A DNA stretch of 5,884 nt from Halanaerobiales bacterium (GCA_016278435.1 JADQBU010000154.1:1-5884), one strand, 5' to 3'. Positions 1 through 5,724 are shown, numbered from the stretch's first letter. Made by a program: numbers and translations. The notes: a model not told the origin generated them from the letters alone.

Positions 1-144
1 AACTGGAAGGAATTCGGGGGAACAAGGCCCAGAGAACACATGGTTTACAGTACGGAGAATGAGAATTATCATCATCAACCCTGTTCAGTTACCCTGGATT
101 TACCTCCGCTTGGAGTAACTTATCTAAAGCTGACCAAAATCTGA
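1..144 (+). CDS. glgB: 1,4-alpha-glucan branching enzyme, C-terminal end (partial)
   Basis: The gene enters from the left edge in frame 1 and stops at TGA 142-144, so only the last 47 residues are visible. The piece reads NWKEFGGTRPRE..., then a stretch rich in H, N and E, and ends in LDLPPLGVTYLKLTKI. The order 'W..FGG' followed by a final beta strand with LPPLG fits the C-terminal all-beta domain of GH13 branching enzymes. That enzyme cuts alpha-1,4 glucan chains and re-attaches them as alpha-1,6 branches in glycogen synthesis. The catalytic barrel lies outside the window, so the call rests on this tail and on the adjoining glgC, glgD and glgP genes. Another GH13 enzyme with a similar C-terminal domain is possible. 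The next gene starts 15 bases downstream, and the branching enzyme's stop codon touches that gene's ribosome binding site, which argues for one transcript. Confidence 0.75.
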   Translation, partial: NWKEFGGTRPREHMVYSTENENYHHQPCSVTLDLPPLGVTYLKLTKI

Positions 145-153
145 AAGGAGGAG
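144..153 (+). promoter_or_regulatory. Ribosome binding site for glgC, fixing a TTG start
   Basis: AAAGGAGGAG overlaps the last base of the branching enzyme stop codon. AAAGGAGG ends 8 bases before TTG 160. With the in-frame TAG at 157-159 it leaves TTG as the only sensible start, and the overlap with the upstream stop suggests translational coupling. Confidence 0.85.
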
Positions 154-159
154 TTTTAG

Positions 160-1338
160 TTGCCCGGTAAAGAAATTATTGCAATGCTTCTGGCCGGTGG
201 TAAGGGAACCCGTTTAGGAGTTATGACAGATAAGCTGGCCAAACCAGCTATCCCTTTTGGAGGAGAATTTAGATTAATCGATTTTCCACTCAGTAACTGT
301 GCAAATTCCGGGATTGATACTGTAGGTGTTATGACCCAGTATGAGCCGCTGGTTCTCAATTCCTATATTGGAAACGGGAGCTCCTGGGATTTAGATAGAC
401 AGAATGGTGGTGTGATTGTTTTACCTCCTTATCTTGATCGAAAGCGAGGTGCGAACTGGTACTCCGGAACAGCTAATGCTATTTATCAGAATATAGACTA
501 CATAGAAACCTATGATCCAGAGTTTGTACTTGTTTTATCAGGTGACCATATCTATAAGATGGATTATTCCCTGATGCTTAAATATCATAAAGAAAAGAAT
601 GCTGATGTTTCAATAGCTGTTATGGAAGTTCCCTGGGAAGATACCAATCGTTTTGGTATTATGAATACAGATAAAGATGACAGGATTAAAGAGTTTCTGG
701 AAAAACCAGAAGATGCAGAAAGCAATCTGGCATCTATGGGCATCTACATTTTTAGTTGGAAATATTTGAAGGAATACCTAGTTGAAGATACCCGTAATCC
801 AGATTCCAGTGGTGATTTTGGTAAGAATATAATTCCCATGATGCTGGAAGATAAACTGAGTATCTATGCCTATCGTTTTAATGGTTACTGGAAGGATGTA
901 GGAACAATAGAAAGTTACTGGTCTGCACATATGGATTTACTGGAGGAAAATTCTGAACTGGATCTTTATGATAGGGACTGGATTATTTCCAGTGTTAATC
1001 CACATCTGCCACCTATATATATTTCGCCTGACGGAGATGTAATACATTCCCTGGTCAATAAGGGAAGTCAAATCTATGGTAAGGTTGAGGATTCTGTTAT
1101 CTTCTTTGATACCATAATTGAGAAGGATGCTATAGTTAAGGAATCTATTATTTTGCCCAATGTTACAATAGGAAAAGGATCATATATAAATAAAGCTGTA
1201 ATCTGTCAGGATGTTACAATTGGGCCTAATTGTAAGATTAGTTATGGAACAGATGAACATAATAAAATTACCGTTATCGGTGAAGGAAAAGAAATACCAG
1301 AGGGTACAACGATTGATACTGGTTTTGAATTAGAATAG
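160..1338 (+). CDS. glgC: Glucose-1-phosphate adenylyltransferase (ADP-glucose pyrophosphorylase), catalytic subunit
   Basis: This enzyme makes ADP-glucose and pyrophosphate from ATP and glucose-1-phosphate, the committed step of bacterial glycogen synthesis in the cytoplasm. The 392-residue protein has the nucleotidyltransferase signature AGGKGTRL at residues 12-19 and KPAIPFGGEFRLIDFPLSNC at 28-47. WYSGTANA follows at 100-107. SGDHIYKMDY at 127-136 carries the catalytic-type Asp129. FLEKPE at 179-184 has the sugar-phosphate-binding Lys182, and GYWKDVGT at 242-249 is also typical. From about residue 300 the sequence shows hexapeptide-like left-handed beta-helix repeats. Length is slightly under the 400-430 residues of many homologues. 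Lys25 and Lys28 align by eye with the E. coli region that holds the fructose-1,6-bisphosphate site, but allostery cannot be judged from this. The start is TTG: an in-frame TAG lies immediately before it at 157-159, the next Met (residue 9) sits inside the nucleotide-binding strand, and AAAGGAGG at 144-151 is 8 bases upstream. Confidence 0.97.
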   Translation: MPGKEIIAMLLAGGKGTRLGVMTDKLAKPAIPFGGEFRLIDFPLSNCANSGIDTVGVMTQYEPLVLNSYIGNGSSWDLDRQNGGVIVLPPYLDRKRGANWYSGTANAIYQNIDYIETYDPEFVLVLSGDHIYKMDYSLMLKYHKEKNADVSIAVMEVPWEDTNRFGIMNTDKDDRIKEFLEKPEDAESNLASMGIYIFSWKYLKEYLVEDTRNPDSSGDFGKNIIPMMLEDKLSIYAYRFNGYWKDVGTIESYWSAHMDLLEENSELDLYDRDWIISSVNPHLPPIYISPDGDVIHSLVNKGSQIYGKVEDSVIFFDTIIEKDAIVKESIILPNVTIGKGSYINKAVICQDVTIGPNCKISYGTDEHNKITVIGEGKEIPEGTTIDTGFELE

Positions 1339-1367
1339 TAATTAGTTCAGGAAAGGAGGAATTAGCT

Positions 1368-2480
1368 GTGAAAAATGTTATGGGAATTATTAATAATGCC
1401 CAGAAAGAAGATTTCATGCGAGAATTAACCGAAATTCGTTCACTGGCTTCTATTCCCTTTGGCTGCCGGTACCGTTTGATAGATTTCCCCCTATCAAATC
1501 TGGTTAATTCGGGTGTAACCAATGTTGGTATCCTGCTGGAGAATAAATACCGCTCTCTTATGGACCATATAGGACCTGGTAAGGTCTGGGACCTGGACCG
1601 TAAAAGGGATGGGCTTTTTATACTTCCACCTGCTCAGGTATATGGGGATAACAGATTTTATAAAGGTGATATTGAAAATTTTTATAGTAATATTGATTAT
1701 ATTCACCGCAGTAGCCAGGATTATGTCATAATTTCTACCCCTTATATGGTATGTAACCTTGATTATCGTGAGATCGTTAAGGCCCATAAAGAATCCGGAG
1801 CTGATATTACCCTGGTTTATAAACAGATGCCGACCCTTGAGGATAAATCGACATGTTCGATACTGAAGACCGATAAAAATAACCGGGTTACAGAGTTGAA
1901 AGTTAATTCTGATTTAAAAAATTATGATAAAGTTTCCTTAAATAAATTTGTCATGAAAAAGGAACTTCTTCTGGAGATAATTGATGAATGTGTTTCCATG
2001 GGCCGCTGGGATTTTATCAAAGATGGGATCATCGGTAATCTGGATAGGTTAAATATTCATGGTTATCCCTTTTCCGGAGCCCTGGGTATTATTAATTCCA
2101 TTAAAAGTTACTATAAATTTAATCTAAAACTACTTAACCCCGAGATCTGGAAGGATATTTTCATGACAAAGACTATATATACAAAATCAAAAGATGAACC
2201 TCCTACCCAGTTTACAGCCGTTTCTAAAGTAAAGAATGTCCTGGCTGCCAATGGATGTATAGTCAAGGGCCATGTAGAAAATAGTTTGCTCTTCAGGGGA
2301 GTAAAAATTGAAAAAGGAGCAGTTGTAAAAAATAGTATATTGATGCAAAAATCAACAGTTGGGCAAAATTCCAGACTAAACAATGTTATACTGGATAAGA
2401 ATGTGGTTATAACTCCGGAAAAAGTTTTAAGAGGAGAAGAAAATTTCCCGACAATTATCAAAAAAAATGTAGTTATATAA
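1368..2480 (+). CDS. glgD: GlgD, ADP-glucose pyrophosphorylase-like subunit lacking catalytic motifs
   Basis: This 370-residue protein is a paralogue of the upstream GlgC. The shared core is SIPFGCRYRLIDFPLSNLVNSG (residues 28-49), KVWDLDRKRDGLFILPP (72-88) and a C-terminal beta-helix-like region from about residue 288. It lacks the residues needed for catalysis. The GGKGTRL loop is replaced by NNAQKEDFMREL (9-20), the SGDH motif by STPY (123-126), and there is no EKP motif. In Firmicutes, GlgD is known to pair with GlgC as a non-catalytic or weakly active partner that raises activity or changes regulation, and the same role is inferred here. The GTG start is supported by AAAGGAGG at 1352-1359, 8 bases upstream; the first internal Met is residue 5. 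The gene lies 29 bases after glgC and 40 before glgP. The best alternative label is simply 'GlgC-like protein'; the position next to glgC makes GlgD very likely. Confidence 0.94.
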   Translation: MKNVMGIINNAQKEDFMRELTEIRSLASIPFGCRYRLIDFPLSNLVNSGVTNVGILLENKYRSLMDHIGPGKVWDLDRKRDGLFILPPAQVYGDNRFYKGDIENFYSNIDYIHRSSQDYVIISTPYMVCNLDYREIVKAHKESGADITLVYKQMPTLEDKSTCSILKTDKNNRVTELKVNSDLKNYDKVSLNKFVMKKELLLEIIDECVSMGRWDFIKDGIIGNLDRLNIHGYPFSGALGIINSIKSYYKFNLKLLNPEIWKDIFMTKTIYTKSKDEPPTQFTAVSKVKNVLAANGCIVKGHVENSLLFRGVKIEKGAVVKNSILMQKSTVGQNSRLNNVILDKNVVITPEKVLRGEENFPTIIKKNVVI

Positions 2481-2520
2481 TATATAGTATAAGGAAGTAA
2501 AAAGGAGTGGTAAAATATAT

Positions 2521-4152
2521 ATGGCGAATACTGACAAACCATCTGTAGCCTATTTTTGTATGGAATATGGTTTAAACAATAAATTAAATATCTATGCCGG
2601 GGGACTGGGAATTCTGGCTGGAGATATGATAAAGTCTGCTAAAGAACAGGATTATCCGATGGTAGCAGTAGGTATTTTATGGAGAAAGGGTTATACCAAA
2701 CAATTTGTCGGGCGTGATGATAGACCATATGATACATTTCCCGAAAATGATGACATGTATAAGTACTTATTCGACACCGGTGTTAAGTTCGATGTCAATA
2801 TAAAAAATGATGTTGTTACCTGTAAGGTTTGGGAACTTCAGGGATTTAACAATATTCCCCTGTATCTAATGGATACAAACTTACCTGAGAATGAAAATAA
2901 TAAATGGATAACTCAGCGGTTATATGAGGGTGATATTGAGGAAAGAGTAGCCCAGGAGATTATTCTGGGAATCGGTGGAGTTAAGGCTTTGCCCGAACTG
3001 GGTTATAATATAGATGTCTATCATTTCAATGAAGGGCATGCAGTACTGGGTGCCACTGAATTAATTAAAAAAGAGATGGAGAAAGGGCTCGGTTTTGAAG
3101 AGGCCTGGGGGAACACCAGAAAAAAGATAGTCTTTACAACACATACCCCGGTGCAGGCCGGTAATGAATCCCATAGTCTTGACCTGCTTGATTACATGGG
3201 AGCATATAATGGTTTAACCAGAGAGCAGATGATACAGATTGGAGACGACCCTTTTAATATGACAATAGCAGGCTTGAGGTTATCATACAAAGCCAATGCT
3301 GTTTCCAGTCTACATGGAGAAACTACTCAGAAGATGTATGAAAATGTAAGTGATAAGGCACCGATAATCAGTATTACTAATGGTGTACATCAGAACACCT
3401 GGATTGATCCTGGGTTAAAGGGGATCGATATAAAGGGACCTAAACTGTGGGAAACCCATCAGAACTCTAAAACTGAATTGATTAATTTTATTGAAAAAAG
3501 AACCGGGGTAAGATTGCAGGAAGATAAACTTACTATAGGTTTTGCCCGCAGGGCAGCCTGTTATAAGAGGCCTGATTTGATCTTTCGTAAACCTGAGGTT
3601 ATCAATCAGTACCTGGAAAATGGTTCAATTCAATTAGTATTTTCCGGTAAAGCCCATCCTTCAAACGATGAGGGTAAGGATATAATCTTTAACCTGATAC
3701 AGATGACTAAAAAATTCCCTAACTCTGTGGTGTTTCTTGAGGATTATGATATAGAAGTTGCCCAGAATATGATTAGAGGTGTTGATGTCTGGCTAAATAA
3801 TCCCATAAAACCCAGGGAAGCAAGTGGTACTTCCGGTATGAAAGCGGCTATGAACGGGGTCTTAAACCTGAGTATTTTAGATGGATGGTGGCCGGAAGCC
3901 TGCAATCATGGTGAAAATGGCTGGCAGTTTGGTGACGGCTATGTGGGAGAAGACCAGGACCAACATGATCTCGATGCACTTTACAAAGTATTGTTAGATG
4001 AAGTTATGCCGACCTATTATGACAATAGAGATAAGTGGATTGAGATGATGAGAGATAGTATTAATACATCACGAGAGCGCTTTTCAGCCAAGAGGATGGT
4101 TAAAGATTATTATGAGCAGATGTATATTCCTGCCTATAATAATTCTATCTAG
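2521..4152 (+). CDS. glgP: Alpha-glucan phosphorylase, short form (GT35 family)
   Basis: This PLP-dependent enzyme removes terminal glucose from alpha-1,4 glucans with phosphate, giving glucose-1-phosphate. It is cytoplasmic and is the degrading arm of this operon. Motifs along the 543 residues are YAGGLGILAGD (25-35), FNEGHAVLG (169-177), FTTHTPVQAGNE (205-216), TNGVHQNTW (286-294), GFARRAACYKRP (340-351) and FSGKAHP (374-380). EASGTSGMKAAMNG (433-446) contains Lys441, the expected PLP Schiff-base lysine. The protein starts almost directly at the SVAYFCMEYG strand, so it lacks the long N-terminal part of E. coli-type (about 800 residue) and Thermotoga-type enzymes. It belongs to the shorter group found in many thermophiles and Firmicutes. 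The ATG is preceded by GGAG at 2504-2507 with a rather long 13-base gap; no better start is in frame. A strong hairpin terminator follows. The family call is secure; the preferred substrate (glycogen or maltodextrin) is not readable from sequence. Confidence 0.95.
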   Translation: MANTDKPSVAYFCMEYGLNNKLNIYAGGLGILAGDMIKSAKEQDYPMVAVGILWRKGYTKQFVGRDDRPYDTFPENDDMYKYLFDTGVKFDVNIKNDVVTCKVWELQGFNNIPLYLMDTNLPENENNKWITQRLYEGDIEERVAQEIILGIGGVKALPELGYNIDVYHFNEGHAVLGATELIKKEMEKGLGFEEAWGNTRKKIVFTTHTPVQAGNESHSLDLLDYMGAYNGLTREQMIQIGDDPFNMTIAGLRLSYKANAVSSLHGETTQKMYENVSDKAPIISITNGVHQNTWIDPGLKGIDIKGPKLWETHQNSKTELINFIEKRTGVRLQEDKLTIGFARRAACYKRPDLIFRKPEVINQYLENGSIQLVFSGKAHPSNDEGKDIIFNLIQMTKKFPNSVVFLEDYDIEVAQNMIRGVDVWLNNPIKPREASGTSGMKAAMNGVLNLSILDGWWPEACNHGENGWQFGDGYVGEDQDQHDLDALYKVLLDEVMPTYYDNRDKWIEMMRDSINTSRERFSAKRMVKDYYEQMYIPAYNNSI

Positions 4153-4178
4153 GTAGCAGATGTTTGTTATTTTTAAAT

Positions 4179-4241
4179 AAAAGTTCTCTCTGGATCCCTG
4201 TGTTATGAGTGTTTGTCGGGGGATTCAGGGAGAACTTTTTT
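4179..4241 (+). terminator. Rho-independent terminator of the glycogen operon, possibly bidirectional
   Basis: The left arm 4179-4198 (AAAAGTTCTCTCTGGATCCC) pairs with the right arm 4220-4239 over 20 bp, with two G-U wobbles. The loop is 21 bases (4199-4219). A run of six T at 4236-4241 completes the structure; its first four bases are part of the right arm. It lies 27 bases after the glgP stop. Read on the minus strand, the same stem ends in TTTT followed by ATTT, so it could also have ended the convergent uvsE gene whose remnant ends at 4263. Confidence 0.9.
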
Positions 4242-4262
4242 GATTCTATCTATATTTCTGGA

Positions 4263-4652
4263 TTATCTGATAGATTGTGGAGTAAAACTGATATCCTGCC
4301 AAAGTTTTAAGATGGCTTTATCTTTCTCTTTGGCTTCTACCTACTGCATTTTATCCAATCCCATGGCCGATAATACCCTGTCATGATAGATGAGGTCGCG
4401 GACAGCATTTTCGAATTTTTTCTGATCAGGGGTATTTATAACTGTATATTGCCCGGGATGGGAACTTACTTTTAAATTGTGTTCTTTGATGATCTTTCCT
4501 ATTTTAGCAAATTTATCAGCGAAAACAGTGGTATAATCCCAGATCTGTCCCGCAGGGTGGTTGGCCAGAGGAATCAGTTGTGAGGAAAAGCGGTAAAGTT
4601 TGAAACCTTCGGCTATATTGTGCCAGAGTAAAACTGGAATAACTAATAAAAC
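4263..4652 (-). pseudogene. uvsE: Remnant of a UV damage endonuclease gene (UvsE/UVDE family)
   Basis: The UVDE family are TIM-barrel endonucleases that nick DNA 5' to UV photoproducts. On the minus strand, running from about 4652 down, one frame reads LLWHNIAEGFKLYRFSSQL, then IPLANHPAGQIWDY, KVSSHPGQYTVINTPD and LIYHDRVLSAMGLDKMQ. This is the recognisable first half of the family: the YR.SS.LIPLA.HP strand and the S.HPGQYTV.N.P strand, both carrying conserved metal-site histidines. TAG at 4343-4341 then breaks the frame. The same frame continues as VEAKEKDKAILKL...SIR to TAA at 4265-4263, which resembles the C-terminal 'EAK.K..A...L' tail. The middle, with the remaining metal ligands, is absent, and so are roughly the first 40-50 residues; no start codon or ribosome binding site is evident. 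The pattern is an N-terminally truncated, internally deleted gene and should be non-functional. The right-hand limit is approximate, because homology fades between 4628 and 4652. It converges with glgP and ends 22 bases from that terminator. Confidence 0.8.
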
Positions 4653-4705
4653 TGTTTCTGAAAATGAAGATAGTTTTTTATAAACAAATATTTTTACTAA
4701 TTTAT

Positions 4706-4714
4706 TGGTATAAT
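4706..4714 (+). promoter_or_regulatory. Extended -10 promoter for the membrane protein gene
   Basis: TGGTATAAT is a perfect extended -10 element (TG at 4706-4707, TATAAT at 4709-4714). No good -35 is seen 16-18 bases upstream, which is tolerated by extended -10 promoters. Transcription would begin near 4721, giving a leader of about 80 bases before the ATG at 4803. Confidence 0.55.
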
Positions 4715-4790
4715 AAAAATAAGCTCATTAAAATTAACAAAATGATATTTTTTGAACCTATATTATTCCCAGAACAAACAAATGATTAAA

Positions 4791-4798
4791 GAAGGTGA
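4791..4798 (+). promoter_or_regulatory. Ribosome binding site deciding the start at 4803
   Basis: GAAGGTGA includes AGGTGA, the 3' part of the AAGGAGGTGA consensus, and ends 4 bases before ATG 4803. No comparable site precedes the upstream in-frame TTG at 4752 or ATG at 4782. Confidence 0.7.
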
Positions 4799-4802
4799 AA
4801 AA

Positions 4803-5258
4803 ATGAGAAGGGATATACTTATATTTGGCATTATAGCAGGTTTTATTGGTAATATTCCCAAACTAATCATAACTCAGGTCTTCCATTATTTTGGCTGGGT
4901 CAAATATGGTTTTATCCATATTGCAGCAGGATATTTTGTAAGTAAAGAGTATATATTTGAACCCCTGAGTCTTGCTACTGGGATACTTACAGACTTTTTT
5001 ACTGCTGGACTAATGGGGGTACTATTTCTTTATATTATCAGGAAAACCGATAATGACTATCCGGTTATAAAGAGCCTGATTATGGGAGTTTCTGTTTATA
5101 TTGTTCTCTTTGGTACGTTTATGGCACTTGATTTAACCAGGGCAAGTCTACTTACTCCCTTACCTAATTTTCTTTTGATAATACCCCATACTGTTCTAGG
5201 GCTTGTAGTAGGAATAATAATTGAAAGGTATGATGAGATAAAAATACCCTCACAATAG
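4803..5258 (+). CDS. Uncharacterised integral membrane protein, about four transmembrane segments
   Basis: I do not recognise a named family. The 151-residue product begins MRRDILIFGIIAGFIGNIPK and is strongly hydrophobic. Segments are suggested at about residues 5-25, 55-79, 88-108 and 121-140, with a possible re-entrant or amphipathic stretch at 29-44 (YFGWVKYGFIHIAAGY). The positive RRK-type residues at the N-terminus and at RKTDNDYPVIK (80-90) mark likely cytoplasmic ends. The charged tail ERYDEIKIPSQ would be cytoplasmic if there are four segments. The glycine-rich first segment and small-residue-rich segments recall small conserved membrane proteins of unknown role in spore-forming and other Firmicutes; this is only a resemblance in layout. 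The frame is open from a TTG at 4752, but ATG 4803 is preferred because AGGTGA at 4793-4798 is well placed and the extra 17 residues are polar. It appears monocistronic with its own promoter. Confidence 0.8.
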   Translation: MRRDILIFGIIAGFIGNIPKLIITQVFHYFGWVKYGFIHIAAGYFVSKEYIFEPLSLATGILTDFFTAGLMGVLFLYIIRKTDNDYPVIKSLIMGVSVYIVLFGTFMALDLTRASLLTPLPNFLLIIPHTVLGLVVGIIIERYDEIKIPSQ

Positions 5259-5266
5259 GGCAGGTA

Positions 5267-5275
5267 TTATTCACA
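5267..5275 (+). promoter_or_regulatory. Candidate DnaA box TTATTCACA (1)
   Basis: The site fits the TTATNCACA consensus for DnaA binding exactly. It lies just outside the left arm of the 11-bp inverted repeat and has the same orientation as its twin at 5493. Short sites like this also occur by chance, so only the clustering gives it weight. Confidence 0.35.
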
Positions 5276-5279
5276 AATA

Positions 5280-5489
5280 GAGTTTCCCCATTTTTTTAAA
5301 GTAAGTCAACCAAAAGTTATCAACAGTCAAAAATATGGATAAACCTGTAGGTTATCTCGCCTATGACTAATTATACCAAACTTATCTAACTAGCAAACAT
5401 GAATGCAGCCTCACAACAACTCAACTTGCTTGGTTTGTTGCTATGTTAATGATAGTGATAGGATGGTAATTTTGATTTTGGGGAAACTC
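5280..5489. repeat. 11-bp inverted repeat pair bounding 210 bp
   Basis: GAGTTTCCCCA at 5280-5290 is the exact reverse complement of TGGGGAAACTC at 5479-5489. The bases just outside do not form an obvious target-site duplication (AAATA on the left, CAGTT on the right). The interior shows no transposase-like frame. It could be a miniature or decayed mobile element, paired protein-binding sites or chance. Confidence 0.5.
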
Positions 5490-5492
5490 CAG

Positions 5493-5501
5493 TTATTCAC
5501 A
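5493..5501 (+). promoter_or_regulatory. Candidate DnaA box TTATTCACA (2)
   Basis: This is identical to the site at 5267-5275 and in the same orientation, and the identity extends one more base (TTATTCACAA). It ends 4 bases before the -35 box of the tRNA promoter, so a bound protein could affect that promoter. Confidence 0.35.
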
Positions 5502-5505
5502 AGTC

Positions 5506-5534
5506 TTGACAAAGGTTAATAATTATATTAAGAT
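5506..5534 (+). promoter_or_regulatory. Promoter of the tRNA-Arg gene
   Basis: TTGACA at 5506-5511 is a perfect -35, followed after 17 bases by TAAGAT at 5529-5534 as a 4/6 -10. Transcription would begin near 5541, about 35 bases before the mature tRNA end. That leaves a short leader for RNase P removal. Confidence 0.65.
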
Positions 5535-5574
5535 ATTACATAGATAAAAAATAAACAGTAAAACACTATGATGT

Positions 5575-5651
5575 GGGGCTATAGCTCAGTAGGATAGAGC
5601 GACAGATTCCTAATCTGTAGGCCACAGGTTCGAATCCTGTTAGCCCTACCA
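5575..5651 (+). tRNA. tRNA-Arg, anticodon CCU
   Basis: The 77-base gene folds into a full cloverleaf. The acceptor stem is 5575-5581 with 5641-5647, and the D stem is GCTC 5584-5587 with GAGC 5597-5600. The anticodon stem is ACAGA 5602-5606 with TCTGT 5614-5618. The loop TTCCTAA (5607-5613) contains anticodon CCT at 5609-5611, which reads the Arg codon AGG. The variable loop is AGGCC. The T arm is ACAGG and CCTGT around TTCGAAT. The discriminator is A5648, and the CCA end is encoded at 5649-5651. The first acceptor pair is G-U (G5575 with T5647); all other stem pairs are Watson-Crick. It stands alone, with its own promoter upstream. Confidence 0.96.
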
Positions 5652-5657
5652 TTTTTT

Positions 5658-5677
5658 ATCCCTGATATGACAGGGAT
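5658..5677 (+). terminator. Hairpin just after the tRNA, weak terminator candidate
   Basis: ATCCCTG (5658-5664) pairs perfectly with CAGGGAT (5671-5677) around a 6-base loop. The sequence that follows (TATTAGATATTTA) is AT-rich but lacks a true T run, while a T6 run precedes the hairpin. It may be a 3' processing signal or a weak terminator. Confidence 0.35.
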
Positions 5678-5724
5678 TATTAGATATTTACATCTTAATC
5701 TTGTATATATTAATCCTCCAGCTT

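Larger units (their letters stand above)
5259..5505. other. Gene-free spacer with DnaA-box-like sites and an inverted repeat
   Basis: No open frame with a ribosome binding site or recognisable protein is seen on either strand. The spacer holds two identical TTATTCACA sites (5267-5275, 5493-5501), two one-mismatch versions of TTATCCACA (5317-5325 forward; 5334-5342 reverse) and a broken palindrome GATAAACCT-GT-AGGTTATC at 5338-5356. An 11-bp inverted repeat lies at 5280-5290 and 5479-5489. No clear U-tract terminator for the upstream membrane protein gene is present; AATACC at 5243-5248 can pair weakly with GGTATT at 5263-5268, without a T run. Its function is unknown. Confidence 0.6.

Noticed and set aside
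1274..1787. Two minus-strand open frames opposite the glgC/glgD boundary and early glgD
   Set aside because: They are antisense to conserved coding sequence and have no family features.
2476..2481. TATAAT at the end of glgD as a promoter for glgP
   Set aside because: No -35 lies at 16-18 bases; the nearest partial match (CCGACA, 2446-2451) is 24 bases away. The motif is explained by the codons GTT ATA TAA and the following AT-rich bases.
2111..2542. Minus-strand open frame opposite the end of glgD
   Set aside because: It lies antisense to a well-supported gene, has no recognisable motif and has low-complexity hydrophobic composition, so it is a shadow of glgD.
4530..4538. TGGTATAAT-like extended -10 on the plus strand inside the uvsE remnant
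   Set aside because: It is the complement of codons for W-D-Y-T-T in the UVDE-like block and so is explained by the former coding sequence; no suitable gene follows at the right distance.
4752..4802. Upstream TTG start giving a 168-residue membrane protein
   Set aside because: There is no ribosome binding site before TTG 4752, and the added residues are polar and unlike the rest. ATG 4803 has a well-placed AGGTGA.
5370..5378. Minus-strand extended -10 (TGGTATAAT read leftward)
   Set aside because: There is no convincing -35 and no leftward gene; it would only yield RNA antisense to the membrane protein gene. It is plausible by chance in AT-rich DNA.
5641..5651. tRNA 3' end as an integration site for a mobile element
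   Set aside because: No repeat of the tRNA 3' end and no integrase gene are seen within the window.
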